Below are positions 56,032 to 64,000 of a DNA stretch of 64,000 nt, one piece after another. Every line of letters starts with the position of its first letter. Positions within the stretch are counted from its first letter, which is position 1. The DNA lies in the NCBI GenBank assembly GCA_900540255.1, contig UQFE01000007.1, forward strand, positions 33,260 through 97,259, in the 5' to 3' direction. The notes under the pieces were generated by a model. It was not told the DNA's origin and did not search any database. It saw only the letters and a program-made list of their open reading frames with translations. This stretch comes from an uncultured Clostridium sp. (GTDB lineage: Bacteria > Bacillota > Clostridia > Clostridiales > Clostridiaceae). Both the position numbers and the translations under genes were made by a program.

Positions 56032-56049
56032 TTCTACCGTACCTCCATA

Positions 56050-56176
56050 CTTCATTTAGTTTGTAGTTAGTAGTTTGATGTTGAAATTCCTTATGGAATT
56101 TCTTAAATCTTATTTTTTAAAATTCAGCAAAAGCTGAATTTTTTCCTTAACTACTAACTATTAACTCCTAATTACT
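56050..56176. repeat. Heptamer-armed palindromic repeat, copy 9 (aroK-aroF gap), TAGTTAG type
   Basis: Left arm AGTTTGTAGTTAGTAG, hairpin GAAATTCC/GGAATTTC (about 56083-56102), hairpin AAATTCAGC/GCTGAATTT (about 56118-56139), right arm CTTAACTACTAACTATTAAC. The right end supplies the aroK stop (TAG at 56175-56177). Confidence 0.82.
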
Positions 56177-56669
56177 AACTATTTCTAAGTTTTGCTATTT
56201 TATCTACTATTTCGTCCAAGCTTCCTGTATTTTCAACTCTATAATCACAATATTTTTTATATAAATCATATCTTTCATCATATAATTTATATAAAACTTC
56301 CTTACCATTTGCTAATAGTGGTCTTTTTTCTACTTGTATATCACCTAATATATTTTCTACTGGCCTATCAATAAAAACAACTATTGAATTTTTCTTTAAA
56401 TATTCTATATTTATAGATTTTTTTATAACTCCTCCACCAGAAGAAATAATTGTTTTACTTTTTTCACCAAGTACCTTACAAGTTTCTGTTTCTATATTTC
56501 TGAAATAATCTTCACCATTTCTAAATAATTCTATTATACTCTTTTGTTGCTTATTTTCAATATAAAAATCCATATCTACAAATTCATACTTCAATTTATC
56601 TGAAAGTAAATTTCCTACTGTAGTCTTTCCACACCCAGGTAACCCTATTAGTGTAATACTTTTCTCCAT
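56175..56669 (-). CDS. aroK: Shikimate kinase
   Basis: ATP-dependent phosphorylation of shikimate. Walker A GLPGCGKTTVG (about 8-18), substrate site VDMDFYIE (about 30-37), FRNIETE and SSGGGVIK (about 76-83), lid IQVEKRPLL. I place the start at ATG 56669 (MEKSITLIG) behind AAGGA, giving 164 residues; a frame from 56720 would overlap aroE. The last codons (AAT AGT TAG) merge with the repeat that follows. Confidence 0.94.
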   Translation of the reverse strand: MEKSITLIGLPGCGKTTVGNLLSDKLKYEFVDMDFYIENKQQKSIIELFRNGEDYFRNIETETCKVLGEKSKTIISSGGGVIKKSINIEYLKKNSIVVFIDRPVENILGDIQVEKRPLLANGKEVLYKLYDERYDLYKKYCDYRVENTGSLDEIVDKIAKLRNS

Positions 56670-56691
56670 ATCCTTCATCCCTCCACTTCCA

Positions 56692-57507
56692 CTATTTAAA
56701 CTCTTTAGATAAATCATCATATATATAATTTATCAATTCATTACTTATTTCTTTATCATTAAATATAGACTGACTTTTTACTGCTTGACCTACTAACATA
56801 AGCAATCCACCTATAGCTACTTTTCCTTCCTCTTTTGCAAATTGAAGAAATTTAGTTTTCATTGGATTGTATACTAGGTCTACAACTACTTCAAAATTTT
56901 TAATTACTTCCTTATTTACTGCAGAATCATAAATTTTAGGAAACATTCCAACAGGAGTCGTATTAATAATTAAATAACCTTTTATATTAATTAAGTCATT
57001 ATAGTTTATAATACTTATTTTTTTATTATCTTTATTTAAATTAATATTTTTAGGATTTCTACTTACTATATATATTTTTTCTACATCATTATCAAGTAAA
57101 TAAGTAATAACAGCCTTACATGCTCCCCCAGCTCCTAACACAACTGCAGTTTTATTTTTTATACTTATATTTTTGCTTTTAAGCATAATATGAATTCCAA
57201 AATAATCAGTATTATATCCATATAATTTGTTATCCTTAAGCATTACAGTATTTACAGCCCCTATTCTAGCTGCTTCATCTGAAATATTATCTAAATACTT
57301 AATTATACTTTCTTTATATGGAATTGTAACATTAAATCCTTTTATCTTAAGTAATTTTATAGCATTAACAAAATCACCTAATTTATCATTTGGAATTTCA
57401 AATAATTTATATGCACCTTCAGTATTATTTTTTTCTAATATTATTTTATTAATCCTTGGTGATAAGCTATGTTCCAACCTTTCACCTAATAATCCATAAA
57501 ATTCCAT
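56692..57507 (-). CDS. aroE: Shikimate dehydrogenase
   Basis: NADPH-dependent reduction of 3-dehydroshikimate to shikimate. Features: GERLEHSLSPRINKIIL (SxS substrate motif, about 8-24), NVTIPYKES (catalytic Lys, about 59-67), AVNTV, YNTDYFG (Asp), GAGGACKAV (NADP loop, about 126-134) and a C-terminal GGLLMLVGQA. Length 271 is normal. This is the intact copy; the AroE relative at 47010-47878 is broken. It overlaps nothing and is 22 nt upstream of aroK. Confidence 0.94.
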   Translation of the reverse strand: MEFYGLLGERLEHSLSPRINKIILEKNNTEGAYKLFEIPNDKLGDFVNAIKLLKIKGFNVTIPYKESIIKYLDNISDEAARIGAVNTVMLKDNKLYGYNTDYFGIHIMLKSKNISIKNKTAVVLGAGGACKAVITYLLDNDVEKIYIVSRNPKNINLNKDNKKISIINYNDLINIKGYLIINTTPVGMFPKIYDSAVNKEVIKNFEVVVDLVYNPMKTKFLQFAKEEGKVAIGGLLMLVGQAVKSQSIFNDKEISNELINYIYDDLSKEFK

Positions 57508-57523
57508 TTAAAAACACCCCCTT

Positions 57524-57712
57524 TAATAGTTACAAGTTTCAAGTTTCAAGTGACAAGTTTAGGTATAAATTCAACTTACGTTGAATTAAAAAATATATCT
57601 AAGAAGCCTTATTAGTTTCTTCATTAGCCTATCACTTATCACTGATTTTACGTTTAATATTTAAACTTGTCACTTGCCACTTATCACTTGAAACTTGCTC
57701 TTCTTCTAACTA
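57524..57712. repeat. Heptamer-armed palindromic repeat, copy 10 (pheA-aroE gap)
   Basis: Left arm AGTTTCAAGTTTCAAGTGAC, hairpin AAATTCAAC/GTTGAATT (about 57567-57587), altered second hairpin region GAAGCC...AGTTTC (57602-57618). A long right arm of CTATCA, CTTATCA, CTTGTCA and CTTGCCA units follows, then TAACTACTAACTA. The TAACTAC end supplies the pheA stop (57706-57708). Confidence 0.75.
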
Positions 57713-58863
57713 CTAACTAATTTATAGCTTCCTAGTAATTTAAAGTATTCACTATTTTCTTCAATTAATTTAATTGCTTTTTTAACATCTTCATTTTCTA
57801 TATTACCTTCAAAATCTACATATAATAGGTATTGCCAAAGTTCACTTTTACTTGGTCTAGATTCTATTTTTAGCATATTAATATTATTTTCTGCAAAGTG
57901 CCTTAATAAGTTATATAAAGTACCAGATTTATCATCTAATGAAAATACAACTGTAATTTTATTGCATTCTTTTGATGATTCTAATTCTTTACCTATAATA
58001 ATAAATTTTGTTTGATTATCATCTTTATCATTTATTTCCTCTTGAATTACATCTAAATTATATATTTCAGCTGCTCTTAAGCTTGCAATTGCTGCCTTAG
58101 ATTTATCATTTAATTCTGATATATACTTAGCACTAATTGCTGTATTGTGAAATGGAATAAGTTTTAATTTATTATTATTACTTAAAAACTCTCTACTTTG
58201 TTCAAATCCTTGAGGATGTGAGTAAATTTCCTTTATATCACTAATTTTAGTTCCTTTTATCCCAATTAAATTTTGATTTATTTTTATGCACTCTTCCCCA
58301 ACTATATAAAATCCATACTTAACTAATAAATCATACACATTTGTAATTGCCCCTGTATATGAATTTTCTATAGGTAATATTCCATAATCTATTTCATTAC
58401 TTTTTAATGCTATAAATACCTCTTCAAATTCTTCATAATTAGTATTTTTATGATTTTCTCCAAAGTATTTAATCATAGCTTCTTCACTAAAAGAACCCTT
58501 TACACCTTGATAACCAATTTTAATATTACTTAAATTCTTTTTATTAGTATTAACTGAAATGTTATCATTTATTTTATTTATTATGTCATAATTTCTTTCT
58601 TCAAAAACTTCTTCTTGAAGACTTCTGCTTAATGTCATTAAATTATTAAAAAAACTTTCTGTAAGCTTTGAATATTTCTTATTGCTTAATCTAGCAACAT
58701 TTTTCTTTATAACTTCAATTTCTCTTACTTCATTAAATATTGTCATATTATTTTCAATTTTATACTTTGCTACATTAATTGCTATATTCATTCTTTTTTC
58801 AAATAACTTAACTAACTCTTCATCTATATTATCAATTTCTCTTCTACACTCTAAAAGATCCAA
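57706..58863 (-). CDS. pheA: Chorismate mutase / prephenate dehydratase (P-protein)
   Basis: A bifunctional enzyme leading to phenylalanine, 385 residues. Chorismate mutase (AroQ-type) domain at about 1-90 (LLECRREIDNIDEELVKLFE with R/E/K residues), prephenate dehydratase at about 115-290 (IGYQGVKGSFSEEAM, GILPIENSYTGAI), and an ACT domain at about 305-380 with IESRPSKSELWQYLLYVDFEG in part. The usual TRF catalytic motif reads TKF (DDNQTKFIIIG), a conservative change. It starts with TTG 58863 behind GGGGAG. The C-terminal VSS and stop coincide with the repeat's TAGTTAG unit. Confidence 0.93.
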   Translation of the reverse strand: MDLLECRREIDNIDEELVKLFEKRMNIAINVAKYKIENNMTIFNEVREIEVIKKNVARLSNKKYSKLTESFFNNLMTLSRSLQEEVFEERNYDIINKINDNISVNTNKKNLSNIKIGYQGVKGSFSEEAMIKYFGENHKNTNYEEFEEVFIALKSNEIDYGILPIENSYTGAITNVYDLLVKYGFYIVGEECIKINQNLIGIKGTKISDIKEIYSHPQGFEQSREFLSNNNKLKLIPFHNTAISAKYISELNDKSKAAIASLRAAEIYNLDVIQEEINDKDDNQTKFIIIGKELESSKECNKITVVFSLDDKSGTLYNLLRHFAENNINMLKIESRPSKSELWQYLLYVDFEGNIENEDVKKAIKLIEENSEYFKLLGSYKLVSS

Positions 58864-58890
58864 AGCAACGTTCTCCCCTCTTATTCATAA

Positions 58891-59065
58891 TTAGTTTCAA
58901 GTGATAAGTGATAAGTTTAGGTATAAATTCAGCTTATGCTGAATTTAATAAAATATATTCTAAGAAACTCCCCAAGGAGTTTCATCCTTAACTTGCAACT
59001 TGCCACTTGAAACTTGCTACTTGTCACTTGAAACTTGCCACTTAAAAATTTGTCACTTTAAACTA
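58891..59065. repeat. Heptamer-armed palindromic repeat, copy 11 (aroC-pheA gap)
   Basis: Left arm AGTTTCAAGTGATAAGTGAT, hairpin AAATTCAGC/GCTGAATTT (about 58926-58946), hairpin GAAACTCC/GGAGTTTC (about 58964-58983). A long right arm of CTTGCAA, CTTGCCA, CTTGAAA and CTTGTCA units runs to the aroC stop (59063-59065). Confidence 0.85.
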
Positions 59066-60139
59066 ACTATTCATCAGTTCTGTTATTCCAATTGCTGCTA
59101 CTGCTTCTATAACTGGAAGTGCCCTTTGTACTATGCAAGGATCATGCCTTCCTTCTATGCATAAAGTTGTTTCTTCCATAGTTACTATATTAACAGTATT
59201 TTGCTCCTTAAATATTGAAGCTGTTGGCTTTATTGCTACATTAAATATTATTGGCATTCCATTAGTAATTCCACCTAAAATACCACCATTATTATTAGTT
59301 TTTGTTTTAATATTTCCATTTTCTAAGTAATATTCATCATTTGCTTCTGATCCCCTCATCTTAGAAATATCAAAACCTTTTCCAAACTCAATTCCTTTAA
59401 CTGCTGGTACCGAAAACATTAAATGAGCTAATGTTGATTCTACTGAATCAAAAAATGGATCTCCAATACCTGGACTTACCCCTAAAATAGCACATTCTAT
59501 AGTTCCTCCAATAGAATCTCCACTACTTCTTGCGCTTAAAATTTCTTGTCTCATTTCATCTTCTAATTTAGTATTAATTAATGGCAGTTCCTTTTCTTTA
59601 AATGAATTTAATAATTCATCACTTATATCACTTTCTAAAAAACTACAATCTTTTATTTTTCCTATTGAATTAATATGTGCTGAAACTATTATTCCTTTTA
59701 CTTCTAATATTTGCTTACAAATAGCTCCTGCAAAAACTAATGGAGCAGTTATTCTTCCTGAAAAATGTCCTCCACCCCTATAATCATTAAAACCTTTGTA
59801 TCTTACAGCTCCTGTATAATCTGCATGACCTGGTCTCATTACATCTTTAAGTTTTGAATAATCCTTAGACTTTGTATTTGAATTTCTTATTATTGAACAT
59901 AATGGTGCTCCTGTAGTTTTTCCTTCAAAGTATCCACTTAATATTTCTGGAATATCTGATTCTTTTCTTGGTGTTGATAACGAACTTTTTCCTGGTGCTC
60001 TTCTTGCCATCTCCATCATTATCTTATCCATATCAATAGAAAATCCTGCAGGAAGCCCATCAATGGTTATTCCAATTGCATTTCCATGAGATTCTCCAAA
60101 AATAGATAATTTTATTTTACTTCCCCACATTCCACTCAT
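59063..60139 (-). CDS. aroC: Chorismate synthase
   Basis: Converts EPSP to chorismate with reduced FMN. Features: SKIKLSIFGESHGNAIGITI (about 7-26), MRPGHADYTG (about 100-109), RGGGHFSGRIT (about 121-131), ARSSGDSIGG, and EGRHDPCIVQRALPV (about 333-347). Length 358 is normal. The first codons overlap the end of aroA by 23 nt. ATG 60139 follows AGGAGGAAA. The final AGT TAG is shared with the repeat. Confidence 0.96.
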   Translation of the reverse strand: MSGMWGSKIKLSIFGESHGNAIGITIDGLPAGFSIDMDKIMMEMARRAPGKSSLSTPRKESDIPEILSGYFEGKTTGAPLCSIIRNSNTKSKDYSKLKDVMRPGHADYTGAVRYKGFNDYRGGGHFSGRITAPLVFAGAICKQILEVKGIIVSAHINSIGKIKDCSFLESDISDELLNSFKEKELPLINTKLEDEMRQEILSARSSGDSIGGTIECAILGVSPGIGDPFFDSVESTLAHLMFSVPAVKGIEFGKGFDISKMRGSEANDEYYLENGNIKTKTNNNGGILGGITNGMPIIFNVAIKPTASIFKEQNTVNIVTMEETTLCIEGRHDPCIVQRALPVIEAVAAIGITELMNS

Positions 60140-61412
60140 GAATATTTCCTCCTAAAGTTTTAAAATCTTCAAAGAAATTTGGATAAGATTTGACTATACA
60201 TTTATAATCCTTTATTATTATAGGCTCATTACACTTTGTAGAAGCAATTGCTAAAGTCATTGCTATCCTATGATCATTATGGCTCCATACTTCTACTCCA
60301 CCTTGTAATTCACTTACTCCTGTTACTACTAATCCATCTTCTTCTTCAATTATCTTTGCACCTAATTTATTTAATTCCATTGTAACTGCAGCAAGCCTAT
60401 CACATTCCTTTATTCTTAATCTTCCTGCATTTATTATTTCAGTAGTTCCTTCTGATAAAGCTGCTACTGCTGTTAATACTGGTATAATATCTGGGCATTG
60501 ACTACCATCAATTATTGTGTTAACTAATTTCTCTTTTAATATTGCTTTTACACCTTTATCACTTGCAGTAAATTCAACATTCATTCTTTTTAAAATATCT
60601 ATTACTTCTTTATCTCCTTGAAGGGACTTTAAATCTAAGTCTTTACATAATACATTATTGCCTAGTGCATCTGCACATAAGAAAAATGCAGCTTGTGAAT
60701 AATCTCCTTCAACCCTGTAATTTCTTGCATTGTATCTTTGATTTCCCTTTATAACAAATTCTCTATAATCATTATTTATTACTTCAATTCCAAAATCACT
60801 AATAGCTTTTAATGTTAAATCAATATATCCCTTTGATTCCATTTTTGTTGTAATAGTAATTTTAGAATCTGAATTTAATAATGGCAATGTAAATAATAAT
60901 CCTGTTATAAATTGTGAGCTTACATTTCCTTCAACTTCAAAATTACCTGGCTTTAGTTTTCCATTTATAATCAAATTAAGATTTCCCTCTTCACAAGAAT
61001 ATTCAATTCCTTGATTTTCAAAAATGTTATAATAAGTTGTTAATGGTCTCTTACCTAAGTTTCCTTTTCCTACAAACTTACTTTTACCACTAAACAACAT
61101 TGATATAGGAACTAAAAATCTTAAAGTTGATCCCGATTCATTGCAATTTATAATTCTAAACTCATTATTTTCTTTATTACTTTTATATATTCCAACTATC
61201 TCTAAGTAATCATCATACTTTACTATTGATGCACCCAAGGCTTTCATTCCTTCAATAGTTGCTATTATATCATCTGAATAATCTATATTTTCTATTATAC
61301 TTAATCCATCACTTAAAGCTGCACAAATAATTGCCCTATGTGCCATACTTTTAGATGGTGGTATTTTAACTTCTCCACTTAATTTTGATGGAGTTATCAT
61401 TAAATTTGCCAT
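60117..61412 (-). CDS. aroA: 3-phosphoshikimate 1-carboxyvinyltransferase (EPSP synthase)
   Basis: Transfers enolpyruvyl from PEP to shikimate-3-phosphate. Features: VKIPPSKSMAHRAIICAAL (about 16-34), NCNESGSTLRFLVP (about 84-97), GNVSSQFITGLL, EGDYSQAAFFL, and RLRIKECDRLAAV, with a Cys where Ser is common in RIKESDR. HNDHRIAMTLAIA lies near the C-terminus. ATG 61412 follows AGGGGAGAT; a start at 61445 would be inside the repeat and is rejected. Length 431. Confidence 0.95.
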   Translation of the reverse strand: MANLMITPSKLSGEVKIPPSKSMAHRAIICAALSDGLSIIENIDYSDDIIATIEGMKALGASIVKYDDYLEIVGIYKSNKENNEFRIINCNESGSTLRFLVPISMLFSGKSKFVGKGNLGKRPLTTYYNIFENQGIEYSCEEGNLNLIINGKLKPGNFEVEGNVSSQFITGLLFTLPLLNSDSKITITTKMESKGYIDLTLKAISDFGIEVINNDYREFVIKGNQRYNARNYRVEGDYSQAAFFLCADALGNNVLCKDLDLKSLQGDKEVIDILKRMNVEFTASDKGVKAILKEKLVNTIIDGSQCPDIIPVLTAVAALSEGTTEIINAGRLRIKECDRLAAVTMELNKLGAKIIEEEDGLVVTGVSELQGGVEVWSHNDHRIAMTLAIASTKCNEPIIIKDYKCIVKSYPNFFEDFKTLGGNIHEWNVGK

Positions 61413-61432
61413 AACTATATCTCCCCTTACTT

Positions 61433-61611
61433 TAGTTAGTTTCAAGTGATAAGCTTAGAGTGACAAGTTAAGGTATAAATTCAGCTTATGCTGAATTTAA
61501 AAAATATATTTCAGAAACTCCTTAGGAGTTTCATCCTTAACTTGCCACTTGTCACTTGCTACTTGTCACTTGCCACTTGCCGCTTGTCACTTAAAACTAT
61601 CTAACTCCTAA
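61433..61611. repeat. Heptamer-armed palindromic repeat, copy 12 (aroA-aroB gap)
   Basis: Left arm TTAGTTTCAAGTGATAAGC, hairpin AAATTCAGC/GCTGAATTT (about 61477-61498), hairpin GAAACTCC/GGAGTTTC (about 61513-61532). The right arm has seven CTTGTCA/CTTGCCA/CTTGCTA-type units and then TAACTCCTAACTA, which supplies the aroB stop (61608-61610). Confidence 0.85.
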
Positions 61612-62654
61612 CTAAAAAAGCTTATTGTTGTTTTATATATTTCTGAATTTCCTATTTCTTTTAATACAATAATATTTAAGTCATTTCCCATTTTCTTTTT
61701 ATCTAAATTAATTGCTTCTAATAATTCTTTTAAATTAACATTTACTTCATAAGGAAGATTATATTTAATCAATATATCTTTTATTTTTTCAGCTGTTTCC
61801 TTTTTAGTTAATCCCTTTTCTTCACTTATTTTAGTTATCATATACATTCCAATTGCAACAGCTTCACCATGAGTATATTTTTCATAATTATAATATTGTT
61901 CTATTGAATGTCCTAATGTATGCCCAAAATTTAAAAGCATTCTTTCGCCTTTATCTTTTTCATCTCTTTCCACAACTTGTCTTTTAATATCACAACATTT
62001 ATAAATTACTTCTTCCATATTACTCATTAACTGTTCATTATCTTTCATTTTATATAAAAATTCAAAAAAGTTACTATCTTTTATACATCCATATTTTATT
62101 ACTTCACCCATTCCATCAGCAAAGAATTTATCATTTAATGTACTTAGTACTTGCGGATCTATTAATACACATTTTGGATGATAAAAGCTTCCAACTAAAT
62201 TTTTTCCTCTTTCTAAATCTACAGCAACTTTACCTCCAACACTACTATCCACTTGTGCTAAAAGTGATGTTGGTATTTGTATAAAGTCTATTCCTCTTAA
62301 ATATGTAGAAGCAGCAAATCCAGCTAAATCTCCTATAACTCCTCCACCTAATGCAATTATTAAATCACTTCTAGTTAGATTAAAATTTAAAAATTCATTA
62401 TAAATATCAGGTAATGTATTAAAACCTTTTGTTTTTTCTCCTGGTTCTAAAGATAGCAATTTAACTTCAAAGTTTTTGTTTTTTAATGAAAATAAAACCT
62501 TATCTCCATAATATTTACTTACATTATGGTCAGTAATTATAAATATTCTTTTTCCTTTGTAAACCTTACTAACTTCTTCTCCAACTCTATTAATAATTCC
62601 CTTTTCAATTATTATAGGATAACTTTTTTCCTTTAAATCAATTACTAATTCCAT
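61608..62654 (-). CDS. aroB: 3-dehydroquinate synthase
   Basis: NAD and metal-dependent cyclisation of DAHP to 3-dehydroquinate, 348 residues. NAD site [16 protein letters not shown] (about 97-112), [23 protein letters not shown], and the metal motif [12 protein letters not shown] (about 243-254). ATG 62654 follows GAAAGG. The last residues FFS and the TAG stop coincide with the repeat. The 218-nt gap upstream probably holds a promoter. Confidence 0.95.
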   Translation of the reverse strand: MELVIDLKEKSYPIIIEKGIINRVGEEVSKVYKGKRIFIITDHNVSKYYGDKVLFSLKNKNFEVKLLSLEPGEKTKGFNTLPDIYNEFLNFNLTRSDLIIALGGGVIGDLAGFAASTYLRGIDFIQIPTSLLAQVDSSVGGKVAVDLERGKNLVGSFYHPKCVLIDPQVLSTLNDKFFADGMGEVIKYGCIKDSNFFEFLYKMKDNEQLMSNMEEVIYKCCDIKRQVVERDEKDKGERMLLNFGHTLGHSIEQYYNYEKYTHGEAVAIGMYMITKISEEKGLTKKETAEKIKDILIKYNLPYEVNVNLKELLEAINLDKKKMGNDLNIIVLKEIGNSEIYKTTISFFS

Positions 62655-62872
62655 TGCATGACCTTTCTAATATTAATTATTACTGTATTTCAAATTAAAA
62701 ATTTTTATACAGCTAGTATTTTATATTTTCCTCTAATTATACTATTTAAAAATTAATATTTCATAATTTTATATAAAATAATAAATTTGATATATTTGAA
62801 GGAAAAATGAAAATTTTTTAAATTATATAAAAATTAATATTTCCATTTTCCCTCTCTTAACAACCTCAATTA
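62655..62872 (-). promoter_or_regulatory. aroB upstream region with possible promoter
   Basis: A TATAAT-like GTATAATT (about 62735-62742 on the minus strand) with a poor -35 (TATGAA) lies 80 nt before aroB. No T-box, riboswitch or repeat element is seen in this gap. Evidence is weak. Confidence 0.35.
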
Positions 62873-63886
62873 CTATATTTCACGTCCAATAGCTGCTGCA
62901 ATAAGCTTTAACTCTTCCATAAGTTTTGCAAATACCTCTGGCTTAATTGATTGTTGCCCATCACATAATGCCTTTTGTGGGTCATTATGTACTTCTATTA
63001 TAAGTCCATCTGCCCCTACTGCTACTGCTGCTTTAGCTAATGGTTCAACCATCCACCACTTACCTGCTGAATGACTTGGATCAATAACTACTGGTAAATG
63101 GCTTAACTTTTTAATAGCTGGTACTACACTTAAATCTAAGGTATTTCTTGTATATGTTTCAAAAGTTCTTATTCCCCTTTCACAAAGAATAACTTTTTCA
63201 TTTCCTCCAGCCATAATGTATTCAGCACTCATTAAAAGTTCTTCTATTGTTGCAGATAATCCCCTTTTTAATAATATAGGTTTATCTATTTTACCTAACT
63301 CCTTTAATAAATCAAAATTTTGCATATTTCTTGCTCCAACTTGAATTATATCTGCCTTTTCAATAAATGTGTCTATATCATATGGTGACATTAATTCTGT
63401 AACTATTGGTAAACCAGTTTCTGCCTTTGCTTCATTTAACAAATTTAATCCTTCATACTTTAATCCCTGAAAACTATATGGAGAAGTTCTTGGCTTAAAT
63501 GCACCACCTCTTAAAAAACTTGCACCATATTTTTTTACTTCATTTGCAACTAAAGATATTTGTTCCTTACTTTCAACAGAACAAGGTCCTGCTATAATGG
63601 CAATTTTATTTCCACCAATTGTATGACCATTAACATCAATTACTGTATTTTCTGGATGAAATAATCTATTTGCCTTTTTGAAAGGTTCTTGAACCTTCAT
63701 TACTCTTTCAACATAAGGATTTGCTTCAATGTATGATGGATCTATTTTAGTTGTATCTCCAACTAATCCTAAAATGCTCATTTCTGTTCCTATAACAGGA
63801 TTAACTGTAACCCCTAATGCTTCTAGTTCCCCTGTTAATTTTTTTATTTCTTCTTTACTTGTTTTTGGATTTAAAATTACTACCAT
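62873..63886 (-). CDS. aroF: 3-deoxy-7-phosphoheptulonate synthase (DAHP synthase), copy 2
   Basis: Second DAHP synthase, also 337 residues, AroF type. The barrel motifs match copy 1 almost exactly (IAGPCSVES, GGAFKPRTSPYSFQG, GARNMQNFDLLKEL, DPSHSAGKWW). The N-terminal ACT-like part (MVVILNPKTSKEEIKKL, then GTEMSILGLVGDTT) differs widely, so the two probably respond to different end products. ATG follows GGGGGG. It is the first gene of the cluster on the minus strand; upstream lie a repeat arm and a MITE. Confidence 0.95.
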   Translation of the reverse strand: MVVILNPKTSKEEIKKLTGELEALGVTVNPVIGTEMSILGLVGDTTKIDPSYIEANPYVERVMKVQEPFKKANRLFHPENTVIDVNGHTIGGNKIAIIAGPCSVESKEQISLVANEVKKYGASFLRGGAFKPRTSPYSFQGLKYEGLNLLNEAKAETGLPIVTELMSPYDIDTFIEKADIIQVGARNMQNFDLLKELGKIDKPILLKRGLSATIEELLMSAEYIMAGGNEKVILCERGIRTFETYTRNTLDLSVVPAIKKLSHLPVVIDPSHSAGKWWMVEPLAKAAVAVGADGLIIEVHNDPQKALCDGQQSIKPEVFAKLMEELKLIAAAIGREI

Positions 63887-63907
63887 TAAAATTGCCCCCC
63901 TATTTTT

Positions 63908-64000
63908 TTAATTACAAGTTTCAAGTTTCAAGTCACAAGTTATTGATGGGGCTGTCGCACTAAAACTTTTATACACAATATATTGTTTTAAAAAATAAAA
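63908..64000. repeat. Heptamer-armed palindromic repeat, copy 13 (truncated by window), interrupted by a MITE
   Basis: The arm ATTACAAGTTTCAAGTTTC and AAGTCACAAGTTATT (63910-63945) runs directly into the MITE-like element at 63948. The rest lies outside the window. Confidence 0.65.
63948..64000. mobile_element. MITE-like element, second copy, cut by the window end
   Basis: Begins GGGGCTGTCGCACTAAAA, followed by CTTTTATACACAATATATTG. This is the reverse complement of the right end of the 5062-5159 element, with few changes. It joins a repeat arm through GTTATTGAT, as the first copy does through GTTATTGTT. Confidence 0.75.

Noticed and set aside
54849..64000. T-box or other amino-acid riboswitch controlling the aro cluster
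   Set aside because: No T-box sequence (GGTGGNACCGCG-like) or antiterminator pair is found in any gap of the cluster; the hairpins there belong to the repeat family.

Overview
The window is low-GC, AT-rich Firmicute DNA. It carries sporulation-linked genes (prkA-yhbH-spoVR), rubrerythrin, an oxygen-sensitive type L-serine dehydratase, a class II aldolase and a T-box leader. This is the profile of an anaerobic spore former, most likely Clostridium sensu stricto; the species cannot be fixed from the sequence.

Layout. 1-6.5 kb (minus strand): a partial GH25 lysozyme, then ddl, nth, plsC, queG, cysE and cysK, led by a T-box riboswitch whose probable specifier is a cysteine codon. 6.6-9.7 kb: a soluble MgtE-like sensor with a structured leader, a membrane protein and a lipid kinase. 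9.9-18.6 kb: pssA, two unrecognised genes, rubrerythrin, spoVR-yhbH-prkA and recQ, then tRNA-Leu(UAA). 18.9-26.8 kb: a PHP phosphoesterase, fba, a degenerate ThiM-like protein, sdaAA/sdaAB, a TGS/uridine-kinase-like protein and a DUF421-DUF4363 pair. 27.3-35.6 kb (plus strand): a complete arginine operon, argGHCJBDF, behind a promoter whose -35 and -10 each lie in an ARG box. 35.7-36.4 kb: remnants of a LysR regulator and an MFS transporter. 37-43.2 kb: a Fur-boxed iron-siderophore ABC importer with an MFS exporter and a divergent AraC regulator. 43.5-49.5 kb: a decayed island (old-yellow-enzyme pseudogene, IS4-like transposase and group II intron fragments, a second aroE broken by three lesions, a truncated DAACS symporter) in which aroQ alone is intact. 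49.6-53.7 kb: a CYTH protein, a polysaccharide deacetylase and a FUSC-type exporter. 54-63.9 kb (minus strand): the shikimate/Phe/Tyr cluster tyrA, aroF, aroK, aroE, pheA, aroC, aroA, aroB and a second aroF.

How the genes fit together. The cluster at 54-64 kb covers every chorismate step except dehydroquinate dehydratase. The only such gene seen is aroQ, preserved in the wrecked island, which suggests it has been kept for biosynthesis.

The most unusual signal is a family of about 13 intergenic palindromic elements of 100-180 bp. Two conserved hairpins (GAAACTCC/GGAGTTTC and AAATTCAGC/GCTGAATTT) are flanked by inverted arms built of degenerate 7-bp units (AAGTGAC/AAGTGGC/AAGTTTC, or TAGTTAG). 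They sit between genes, often starting at the stop codon, and are concentrated in the arg and aro operons. In two copies a different MITE-like element (ends GGGGCTGTCGCACTAAAA) sits in the arm at the same relative place.
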